The notes beneath the pieces are model-generated. The model searched no databases. It had not been told where the DNA came from and saw nothing but the letters and a program-made list of their open reading frames with translations. A stretch of DNA of 64,000 nucleotides from Aliivibrio_A sp016764915 (lineage in GTDB: Bacteria; Pseudomonadota; Gammaproteobacteria; Enterobacterales; Vibrionaceae). Positions 46,870-54,136 of this stretch are shown here, piece by piece. Position numbers and translations under genes: made by a program. The stretch covers positions 186,001 through 250,000 of the forward strand of contig OZ245057.1 of the NCBI GenBank assembly GCA_965224595.1, given 5' to 3'. The number at the start of each line of letters is the position of its first letter. Position 1 is the first letter of the stretch.

Positions 46870-47898
46870 ATGACGACAATAACAATAACTCGCCCAGATG
46901 ATTGGCACATACACCTTCGTGATGGCGATGTATTGGCCGATACCGTTAAAGACATCAGCCGTTATAATGGCCGTGCTCTGATCATGCCGAACCTTATGCC
47001 ACCAATTACAAATACCGAAATGGCATTAAGCTACCGTGAGCGAATTCAAGCTCACAATACAACCTCTACGTTTGAACCTTTGATGGCGCTGTATCTAACA
47101 GACCAGACAACACCCGATGAGATTCGCAAAGCAAAGGCGTCAGGTAAAGTGTACGCGGCTAAGCTCTACCCTGCTGGTGCAACCACCAACTCAGATTCTG
47201 GTGTTACGTCTGCAAAAAAGATTTATCCGGTATTAGAAACGATGCAAGAAGTAGGTATGTTGCTTCTTATCCATGGTGAAGTCACCACCGACGACATTGA
47301 TATCTTTGACCGTGAAAAGCAGTTTTTAGACAGCGTTCTTGCGCCGATTGTTAATGACTTCCCAGATTTAAAAATTGTTCTTGAGCACATTACTACTGCC
47401 GATGCTGCCGAGTTTGTTCGTAATGCCAACGACAATGTAGCGGCAACCATCACCGCCCACCACTTAATGTATAACCGTAATCACATGTTAGTGGGTGGCA
47501 TCAAACCGCATTTTTACTGCTTGCCAATTCTAAAGCGTAATACGCACCAGCACGCCTTAATTAAAGCGGCAATCAGTGGCAACAAGAAGTTCTTTTTAGG
47601 TACTGATTCAGCGCCTCACGCAAAAGACAAAAAAGAGAACGCATGTGGTTGTGCTGGCTCTTACACTGCACACGCTGCCGTTGAGCTTTATGCTGAAGTG
47701 TTTGAAGCGGAAGGTAAGCTAGATAACCTAGAAGCCTTTGCTAGTCACAATGGCCCCGATTTTTATGAATTACCACGTAACCAAGACACTATTACCTTAA
47801 TAAAAGAGGAGTGGAGCGTTCCGGCCACACTCTCATTTGGTAACGATGTCGTCGTTCCAATTCGCGCCGGTGAAACCATCGCTTGGACAGTAAAATAA
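46870..47898 (+). CDS. pyrC: Dihydroorotase PyrC
   Basis: This is a 342-residue class II dihydroorotase, near the 348 of E. coli PyrC. The first metal-binding pair is in DDWHIHLRDGD (His-x-His), the carboxylated lysine in AAKLYPAGATTNS, further ligand histidines in LLIHGE and LEHITT, and the catalytic Asp in LGTDSAPH. The ATG at 46870 follows GGAG and starts the conserved MTTITITRPDD; the frame from 46807 is not used. Known role: cyclises carbamoyl aspartate to dihydroorotate in pyrimidine synthesis. It stands alone, with a PurR-like box upstream and a terminator downstream. Confidence 0.97.
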   Translation: MTTITITRPDDWHIHLRDGDVLADTVKDISRYNGRALIMPNLMPPITNTEMALSYRERIQAHNTTSTFEPLMALYLTDQTTPDEIRKAKASGKVYAAKLYPAGATTNSDSGVTSAKKIYPVLETMQEVGMLLLIHGEVTTDDIDIFDREKQFLDSVLAPIVNDFPDLKIVLEHITTADAAEFVRNANDNVAATITAHHLMYNRNHMLVGGIKPHFYCLPILKRNTHQHALIKAAISGNKKFFLGTDSAPHAKDKKENACGCAGSYTAHAAVELYAEVFEAEGKLDNLEAFASHNGPDFYELPRNQDTITLIKEEWSVPATLSFGNDVVVPIRAGETIAWTVK

Positions 47899-47917
47899 CC
47901 ACAATACAGCCCCATTA

Positions 47918-47953
47918 AAAAACCCCGATAGTTGAAGAGCTATCGGGGTTTTT
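47918..47953. terminator. Bidirectional rho-independent terminator after pyrC
   Basis: AAACCCCGATAG and CTATCGGGGTTT form a perfect 12-bp stem with an eight-base loop, flanked by A-run and T-run. It lies between the pyrC stop (47898) and the convergent dctM stop (47979), so it can serve both. Confidence 0.93.
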
Positions 47954-47978
47954 ATTTTCTGTTACTTTATATGATTAC

Positions 47979-49358
47979 TTAACCATATACTGCATTAGGT
48001 AACCAAGTTGCCAACTTTGGGCAATACGCTAACATACCAATCACCACCAGCTGAATCATGATAAATGGGATCACCCCACGATAGATCTGCGGTGTTGATA
48101 TGGAATCAGGTGCGACCCCACGTAAGTAGAATAATGAGAATCCAAACGGCGGTGTTAAAAATGACGTCTGTAAGTTAAGCGCAATCATAATACCAAGCCA
48201 TACTGGGTCTAAGCCCATGCTTAATAGTACAGGTGCAACAATTGGGATAACGACAAAAGTGATCTCGATGAAGTCTAAAAAGAAGCCAAGTAAAAACATC
48301 ACTAGCATCACTAAAAAGACGGCACCGAATACCCCACCGGGTAGGTTCATTAAGAAGTCACGAACCAAGTCATCACCACCAAACCCTCTAAACACTAAAG
48401 AGAAAACCGAAGCTCCAATCAAAATCATAAAGACCATTGCGGTGACTTCTGTTGTGCTTTGCAACACTCTTTTTAATATCGTCAGATTTAAGGTTTTCTT
48501 AAACTTAGCCAGAACAATCGCACCAACAGATCCAACTGAAGCCGCTTCTGTTGGAGTGGCAATGCCGCCTAAAATAGAACCCAGAACTAAAATGATCAGT
48601 GAAATTGGCGGAACAAGAACAGTAAGAACTTGCATCCACAGCTCTTTACTCACTTTTCGCTCATCTTCTGGAATCGGTGGCACTTTCGAAGGACTTACAA
48701 ACGCAACAATAATAATATATATCGCATACAAAGCGACCAACAACATTCCAGGGATCAGTGCACCCAAGAAGAGATCACCCACAGTGACACTTTCTGGAGC
48801 AAAGATACCTTGGTCGAGTTGCGCTTGTTGATAAGCTGATGAGATAACATCACCCAGCAGTACCAATACAATAGAAGGTGGAATTATCTGTCCCAAAGTA
48901 CCAGAAGCACAAATCACGCCGGTCGCGACTTCAGGTGAGTAGCCCCGTTTTAGCATGGTTGGCAGGGCTAATAGTCCCATGGTAACAACCGTTGCACCAA
49001 CAATCCCGGTACTGGCTGCTAATAACATACCAACAATCAATACTGATAAGCCAAGACCGCCCGGTTTGCCACCAAACACTTGTCCCATCGTATCAAGTAG
49101 CTCTTCAGCAATTTTTGACTTTTCAAGCATCACACCCATAAAGACAAACAGCGGAATCGCAATCAACAGTTCATTGGATAAGATGCCTTGAATTCGATTC
49201 GGTATCGCTTCTAAAAATACGGGGTCAAAGGTGTCAGTAACAAAACCAATCAAGGCAAACAGCAGTGCTGAACCCGCCAAGGCAAACGCTACAGGGTAAC
49301 CAATCAACAGTACAATAAATACGAAGCCAAACAACATCAGAGGAAGTAGTTCAATCAT
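47979..49358 (-). CDS. TRAP transporter large permease DctM (TakP-type system)
   Basis: The 459-residue membrane protein has about 12 helices of the DctM family. Markers are FVFMGVMLEKSKIAEELLDTM, STGIVGATVVTMGLLALPTM and the C-terminal NLQTSFLTPPFGFSLFYL. The N-terminus LLIGYPVAFALAGSALLF is standard. Its ATG overlaps the dctQ stop by four bases. It groups with the FcbT3/TakM-like branch that accompanies TakP binding proteins, by inference from the neighbour. Confidence 0.92.
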   Translation of the reverse strand: MIELLPLMLFGFVFIVLLIGYPVAFALAGSALLFALIGFVTDTFDPVFLEAIPNRIQGILSNELLIAIPLFVFMGVMLEKSKIAEELLDTMGQVFGGKPGGLGLSVLIVGMLLAASTGIVGATVVTMGLLALPTMLKRGYSPEVATGVICASGTLGQIIPPSIVLVLLGDVISSAYQQAQLDQGIFAPESVTVGDLFLGALIPGMLLVALYAIYIIIVAFVSPSKVPPIPEDERKVSKELWMQVLTVLVPPISLIILVLGSILGGIATPTEAASVGSVGAIVLAKFKKTLNLTILKRVLQSTTEVTAMVFMILIGASVFSLVFRGFGGDDLVRDFLMNLPGGVFGAVFLVMLVMFLLGFFLDFIEITFVVIPIVAPVLLSMGLDPVWLGIMIALNLQTSFLTPPFGFSLFYLRGVAPDSISTPQIYRGVIPFIMIQLVVIGMLAYCPKLATWLPNAVYG

Positions 49359-49927
49359 AATCCGTGCTCCTCTTCTTGTTCATTTAATGCGTTCACTTCA
49401 GATTCAAAACCCTGAATAACCAATACCGCTTTTAATGTTTCTGCTAATCCTTGAATAATCATCAGTACTGGCATTAATAAGATGGTGGTTTTAAACAGAT
49501 ATCGGGCATCTATACCCCCTGCTTCTTGTGAGCCTTCAAAGATACTCCAAGAGAAAGCAACGTAATGCCAAGAGATAATAAAAAGAAATAGGCAGGTTGG
49601 CAGCATTAAGAGTAGGAAACCAAACAGATCTACCCATGCTTTTTTCTTAGCGCTTGCAGGTCGATAGAATATATCTACTCGTACGTGTGCGCCTTTTAAT
49701 AGAGCATATCCTGCTCCAAGCATAATGACGTAATTATGAAAATAGGTGATCGACTCTTGCATAAACACAGAGCCCATATTAAAGGCGTATCTCATTACAA
49801 CGACAACAAAAGTGATCAATACAACGGCCAGTACAAACCAAGATACCAGTCGCCCGGTAATATCACTGAAGCGGTTAATTGCTTTTATTAGGCTAATTAA
49901 CCTAGGGGAAGGTGTATCCATACACAA
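49355..49927 (-). CDS. TRAP transporter small permease DctQ
   Basis: The 190-residue protein has four membrane helices. VVVMRYAFNMGSVFMQESITY carries the family core (R-Y-x-F-N and a following acidic residue), and GAGYALLKGAHVRVDIFY is also typical of DctQ. It lies between the binding protein (93-base gap) and DctM (four-base overlap). Confidence 0.9.
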   Translation of the reverse strand: MCMDTPSPRLISLIKAINRFSDITGRLVSWFVLAVVLITFVVVVMRYAFNMGSVFMQESITYFHNYVIMLGAGYALLKGAHVRVDIFYRPASAKKKAWVDLFGFLLLMLPTCLFLFIISWHYVAFSWSIFEGSQEAGGIDARYLFKTTILLMPVLMIIQGLAETLKAVLVIQGFESEVNALNEQEEEHGL

Positions 49928-50019
49928 ATCTCTATATTTTTAAAATATGGGGCGAACAAGTGATCGCCCCAATATTTATAACAGCAAAATGGCTTGTTTA
50001 TACTAAACAAGCAGCGAGC

Positions 50020-51105
50020 TTATTGTGGGTTTCTTGCATTTAAATAGGATTGCTCTGAAATCGCATGCCATTTAATCGCTTGCTCTTTATAAGCCTTATA
50101 AGATGCGTACACTTTTTTACTCATCTCATCTTTATTTGCTTCTTCAGCTACAACCTGCGCAGAAAGCTGTTTGATCTGCTCAAGCACACCTTTTGGATAA
50201 GGAAGCAACGTAACTCCATGTTCATTAACTAAACGCTCAAGAGCTGTGTTGTTGCGACTGGTGTATTCAGACAACATATTGGCATTCACCACTTTAGTTG
50301 CATTCATCACAATCGACTGAAGATCTTTTGGCAGTTTATCAAACGCCTTTTTGTTGATCAGTGCTTCTAGTGTTGTACCCGGCTCATGCCATCCTGGGTA
50401 GTAGTAGAATTTTGCGGCTTTATGCAGACCAAACGCCATGTCGTTATATGGCCCTACCCACTCAGTCGCGTCAATCGTTCCAGATTGCAGTGATGGGAAA
50501 ATTTCACTGCCCGGTAGCAATACAGGCGTACCACCTGCGCGTTTAAGTACTTCACCACCTAAACCTGGGATACGCATTTTCAACCCTTTAAGGTCATCAA
50601 GGCTATTGATTTGTTTGTTAAACCAGCCCCCCATCTGTACACCCGTATTACCAGCTGGCATTGGAATAAGACCAAATGGTTCATACGCTTCTTGCCACAG
50701 TTTTAGACCGCCACCAGTGTAGATCCAACCATTCATCTCTTGCGCCGTTAATCCAAACGGAACCGCTGCAAAAAACTGACCTGCTGGCACCTTGCCTTTC
50801 CAGTAGTAGGCTGCGCCGTGGCCCATCTCCGCCGTACCACGCGAAACGGCATCAAACGTTTCTAGTGCGCCAACTAACTCTTTCGCACCGTATACTTTTA
50901 CTTTGATTCGTCCATCACTCATCTCTGTGATCAGACTGGCCAGTTCGTTAGCACTGGTGCCTAAACCTGGAAAATTCTTTGGCCACGTTGTGACCATTTT
51001 CCATTTAAATTCTGTTGGTGCGGCGTTGGCAAAAAATGGGGTTAAAAGTGCACTTGCAACGGTCGCGCCAACCGCCATATGTTTCACTAGTTGTCTTAAC
51101 TGCAT
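50020..51105 (-). CDS. TRAP substrate-binding protein, TakP-like (2-oxo acid type)
   Basis: This is a 361-residue periplasmic protein. A signal peptide (about 1-28, ALLTPFFANA) leads into TWPKNFPGLGTSANELA, a stretch characteristic of the TakP/COG4663 branch. The ligand-binding arginine is in LKGLKMRIPGLGGEVLKRAGG, and ATEWVGPYNDMAFGLH matches the TakP ligand and metal site. Known members bind 2-oxo monocarboxylates or lactate. GGAGAGAACC precedes the ATG. First gene of its dctPQM operon. Confidence 0.9.
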   Translation of the reverse strand: MQLRQLVKHMAVGATVASALLTPFFANAAPTEFKWKMVTTWPKNFPGLGTSANELASLITEMSDGRIKVKVYGAKELVGALETFDAVSRGTAEMGHGAAYYWKGKVPAGQFFAAVPFGLTAQEMNGWIYTGGGLKLWQEAYEPFGLIPMPAGNTGVQMGGWFNKQINSLDDLKGLKMRIPGLGGEVLKRAGGTPVLLPGSEIFPSLQSGTIDATEWVGPYNDMAFGLHKAAKFYYYPGWHEPGTTLEALINKKAFDKLPKDLQSIVMNATKVVNANMLSEYTSRNNTALERLVNEHGVTLLPYPKGVLEQIKQLSAQVVAEEANKDEMSKKVYASYKAYKEQAIKWHAISEQSYLNARNPQ

Positions 51106-51590
51106 GGTTCTCTCCTTGAGTTTCGCTCTGTTATATTTATTCTTACTTCCTGGTATAACGTATTTTCAATATTAAGATTTTTGATAGGCCATGACAGGTT
51201 AGTGAGTTGTTGCGAAAATGTAAATAAATATACGCTGCATTATACTAATTATTCATTGTTTTATGATATTCAGACAGTAATCTGCACATTCCACCATATG
51301 CAATAATACTAATATGGCTATTGTGAGTTATTTATATTTGTTACCGCCTCTGTCACTAAAGTCCAATAATAAAGCATCTATTAAACGCTCGAGCAAAACT
51401 TACTTTATAGGTTACATCCCGTTAATAATAAACTGAGTCGAACCTTATTTAATAAGGGAGAGAAGGGATAACCAGTATAGATTAATGGTTTGATTTCTTG
51501 ACTTGAAATAGACAATAGCAATCAATATTACTGTCTAATATTTAGGTAGGAGGTTAAATTTATTTTTCAACTCTATTTTCAATCCATAAA
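51106..51590. other. Long intergenic region upstream of the TakP-like operon
   Basis: About 485 bases of A+T-rich DNA lie upstream of the binding-protein ATG, up to the gcvT terminator. It should contain the TRAP promoter. I see a loose dyad CCATAT/ATATGG around 51294-51317 but no riboswitch, tRNA or reading frame I can support. Confidence 0.4.
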
Positions 51591-51594
51591 AAAA

Positions 51595-51616
51595 AATCCC
51601 GCACTAAGGCGGGATT
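51595..51616 (-). terminator. Rho-independent terminator after gcvT
   Basis: AATCCCGC and GCGGGATT form an 8-bp stem with a six-base loop. Reading on the minus strand, the direction of gcvT, it is followed by a run of T residues (the A-run at 51588-51596 on the plus strand). It lies about 50 bases beyond the gcvT stop. Confidence 0.88.
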
Positions 51617-51618
51617 AA

Positions 51619-51634
51619 GTTTCCTATAAGAAAC
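51619..51634. promoter_or_regulatory. GTTTC-N6-GAAAC palindrome downstream of gcvT
   Basis: GTTTCCTATAAGAAAC is a near-perfect palindrome between the gcvT stop (51665) and the terminator. Its reverse complement differs by one base from GTTTCGTATAGGAAAC in the gcvH upstream region (53572-53587), so it may be another binding site for the same regulator, or an accessory hairpin. Confidence 0.4.
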
Positions 51635-51664
51635 AAGCGTCTTTATCACACTTATATCAATATA

Positions 51665-52783
51665 TTAACCGCGGAAGTAGCGCTGAGGTACAAACGGCAT
51701 TTTCTCAACTTGCATAGGCAGCTTTTTACCACGAACTTCAGCAAACAGTTCAGTACCGATAACCGCTAACTCTTTTGAGATGTAACCCATTGCAACTGGC
51801 TTACCTGCGTTTGGACCTGCGGTACCACTGGTCACAATACCGATTTCGTTATCAGCGGCATCAAACAGTTTTGCGCCTTCACGGATAGGAGCTTTACCTA
51901 AACCGATAAGACCAACACGTTTACGTGACACATCTTTAGTTACGATCTGCTCAAGAATGATGTCAGCACCAGGGAATCCACCCGCACGCTCACCATCAGT
52001 ACGGCGAATTTTGCTGATTCCCCATAGAAGGCTTGCTTCTACTGGTGTTGTTGTTGTATCTAAATCATGCCCATATAAGCAAAGTCCACACTCTAAACGC
52101 AGTGAATCACGTGCACCAAGACCAATCCACTCAACTTCAGCGCTGGCTGTTAATGCACGTGCAATCTCTTCTGCTTTATCAGCAGGAACGGAAATTTCAA
52201 ACCCATCTTCACCCGTGTAACCAGAACGACTCACGATACACTCTGCGCCAAGCAAACCAACAACGCGTGCATCCATGAATACCATGTCACAAACGGCTGG
52301 GTTCATTGCACCTAAAACGTCAACAGCGTGCGGTCCTTGAAGTGCGATTAAGGCGCGATCTTCAATGATTTCCATCTCAACGCCTGGAAGTAGGTTGGCT
52401 TTAAGGTGCGCGATGTCTTGATCTTTACAAGCTGCATTCACAACCACAAACAGATGATCACCCATATTGGTCACCATCAAATCGTCCATGATTCCACCTT
52501 GCTCATTGGTAAAGAACGCATAACGTTGCTTACCAGCAGGCAGATCAATAATATCAACAGGTACTAACGCTTCCATCATTTTTGCAGCGTCTGCACCGTG
52601 TAGGCGGAGTTGACCCATGTGAGAGACATCAAATAAACCAGCAGCATTACGGCAATGTAAATGCTCTTTTTTAACACCTAATGGATATTGTACTGGCATA
52701 TCATAACCAGCAAATGGAACCATTTTAGCGCCCTCTTCAACGTGAAGAGCGTGCAAGGGTGTTGTTAATAATTGATCAGTCAT
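51665..52783 (-). CDS. gcvT: Aminomethyltransferase, glycine cleavage T protein
   Basis: The protein is 372 residues from the ATG at 52783, which follows GGAGAAAGGA; the frame is open far upstream to 52975 but that part overlaps the XRE gene. Markers are MVPFAGYDMPVQYPLG, GLFDVSHMGQLRL, SRSGYTGEDGFEI and LCLYGHDLDTTTTP. Known role: it transfers the methylene group from the lipoyl arm of GcvH to tetrahydrofolate, releasing ammonia. It is second in a transcript led by an XRE-cupin regulator and divergent from gcvH-gcvP, the Vibrio-type split arrangement. Confidence 0.96.
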   Translation of the reverse strand: MTDQLLTTPLHALHVEEGAKMVPFAGYDMPVQYPLGVKKEHLHCRNAAGLFDVSHMGQLRLHGADAAKMMEALVPVDIIDLPAGKQRYAFFTNEQGGIMDDLMVTNMGDHLFVVVNAACKDQDIAHLKANLLPGVEMEIIEDRALIALQGPHAVDVLGAMNPAVCDMVFMDARVVGLLGAECIVSRSGYTGEDGFEISVPADKAEEIARALTASAEVEWIGLGARDSLRLECGLCLYGHDLDTTTTPVEASLLWGISKIRRTDGERAGGFPGADIILEQIVTKDVSRKRVGLIGLGKAPIREGAKLFDAADNEIGIVTSGTAGPNAGKPVAMGYISKELAVIGTELFAEVRGKKLPMQVEKMPFVPQRYFRG

Positions 52784-52835
52784 TCCTTTCTCCATATATA
52801 ACGGCGTGTCGGTCATTGTATTCATTGTTACCGCT

Positions 52836-53462
52836 CTATTTAGCAGTAACCCATAAAATCTGAGCATCTTGCTCGCTGGTAGATGTAAGCATATGTCCCA
52901 TTGTAGCGTCGTAATAAACGCTGTCTCCAACCGCCATTTCAACGGGTTCATAGAACTCAGTAAATAAGCAAACACTGCCTTCTAACACCAGTAAAAACTC
53001 TTCCCCATCGTGTCTAACCCAATCAGGAAAATCCGAGAAACCACGAGCACGGATACGACTTTTAAATGGCATCATTTTTTTATTTGAAAGCTGTGTTGCC
53101 AGTAATTCATGTTCATAGGTCGTAGTTGGGTGAGCTTTACCACCATCAACAACGGTTAAATCTCGTCTACCTGCTGCTGCCATTTTTTTTGGCGGTTTGA
53201 ACAGCTGTGGGATATCAATCTGAAGGCCAGCTGCAAGTTTCTGCAACGCTTGAAACGTTGGAGATATCTGTTCATTTTCTATCTTAGATAGTGTCGAACG
53301 GGCTAAACCAGTACGTTTGCTTGCATCTTCTAATGTAAATCCAAACTCTGTTCTGATCTCTTTTAATCTAGCACCGAGTTGCAAAGGTTCTATTGGTTCC
53401 TCTGCATCAGATTTTGCAATTGTGATACTTGGGTACTCGTCTTTATCCCTTGATCTTACCAT
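52836..53462 (-). CDS. XRE-family regulator with cupin sensor domain, glycine cleavage locus
   Basis: This is a 208-residue protein with an N-terminal HTH (about 30-85: LKEIRTEFGFTLEDASKRTG, then LARSTLSKIENEQISPT) and a C-terminal cupin (HDGEEFLLVLEGSVCLF, VGDSVYYDATMGHML). The ATG at 53462 has AGAG upstream and is preferred to 53489. It is cotranscribed with gcvT (52 bases between) and divergent from gcvH. It is probably a local regulator of glycine cleavage; TAGGAAACT repeats in the shared gap are likely operators. The cupin could sense glycine or a related small molecule (inference). Confidence 0.88.
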   Translation of the reverse strand: MVRSRDKDEYPSITIAKSDAEEPIEPLQLGARLKEIRTEFGFTLEDASKRTGLARSTLSKIENEQISPTFQALQKLAAGLQIDIPQLFKPPKKMAAAGRRDLTVVDGGKAHPTTTYEHELLATQLSNKKMMPFKSRIRARGFSDFPDWVRHDGEEFLLVLEGSVCLFTEFYEPVEMAVGDSVYYDATMGHMLTSTSEQDAQILWVTAK

Positions 53463-53557
53463 GACGGTCTCTTCAGTTTTAATTTGCATTTATTGTTACA
53501 TAGAGAGGAATGAAAATTAAAGGTAACAGGGGTCGTTAAATAGTGAGCAAGGTAACA

Positions 53558-53588
53558 GTTTAGGAAACTAAGTTTCGTATAGGAAACT
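53558..53588. promoter_or_regulatory. Repeat cluster between the XRE-cupin gene and gcvH, operator candidate
   Basis: TAGGAAACT occurs twice (53561-53569 and 53580-53588), 19 bases apart, and with the intervening bases forms overlapping palindromes, GTTTAGGAAAC at 53558-53568 and GTTTCGTATAGGAAAC at 53572-53587. The site is central in the 257-base divergent gap, well placed to control both transcripts. No glycine riboswitch is recognisable in this gap. Confidence 0.6.
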
Positions 53589-53719
53589 TTTTATTGAATC
53601 TTGCATATCTGAATTGTATTTTGGAGCCACTTAATTAGATTGTTACATCTTTGGTCGACTATTGATGATAAAACAATCAACTCAATTTTTTTATACTGAT
53701 CTGGAATGGAGATACACAA

Positions 53720-54100
53720 ATGACTAAGAACTATAAGTTTGCTGCAAGCCACGAGTGGGTACTAGACAACGGTGACGGTACTGTAACTGTTGGTATTTCT
53801 GAGCACGCTCAAGGTTTGCTCGGCGATGTGGTTTTTGTTGACCTACCAGAAGTAGAAGATGAAGTAACAGCCGCAGAAATTTTCTCACTTGTTGAGTCTG
53901 TTAAAGCCGCTTCTGATATCTACTCTCCTGTATCTGGCGAAATCGTTGCAATCAATGAAGATCTAGAAGATAGCCCTGAGCTAGTAAACGAAGAACCATT
54001 TGAAGGTGGCTGGATTATTAAAGTGAAACTAAGCGATCCTTCTGAGCTTGATGCACTGGCGACTTCTGAAGATTACCATGCAGGTCTTGAAGAAGAGTAA
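53720..54100 (+). CDS. gcvH: Glycine cleavage system H protein
   Basis: This is a 126-residue lipoyl carrier. The lipoylated lysine is in FSLVESVKAASDIYSPVSG, and ASHEWVLDNGDGTVTVGISEHAQ is the standard N-terminal strand region. GGAG lies nine bases before the ATG. Known role: carries the aminomethyl group between GcvP, GcvT and the L protein. It precedes gcvP by 36 bases. Confidence 0.97.
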   Translation: MTKNYKFAASHEWVLDNGDGTVTVGISEHAQGLLGDVVFVDLPEVEDEVTAAEIFSLVESVKAASDIYSPVSGEIVAINEDLEDSPELVNEEPFEGGWIIKVKLSDPSELDALATSEDYHAGLEEE

Positions 54101-54136
54101 TATCCTTAAGTTAATTTTTTAAAGTGGAAACAGTTA

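Noticed and set aside
52784..52975. Extended N-terminus of GcvT
   Set aside because: It overlaps the XRE-cupin gene, and the ATG at 52783 has a strong ribosome site and the conserved start.
53490..53719. Glycine riboswitch upstream of gcvH
   Set aside because: I could not find the conserved glycine-aptamer core in this gap; the region is instead rich in TAGGAAACT repeats.
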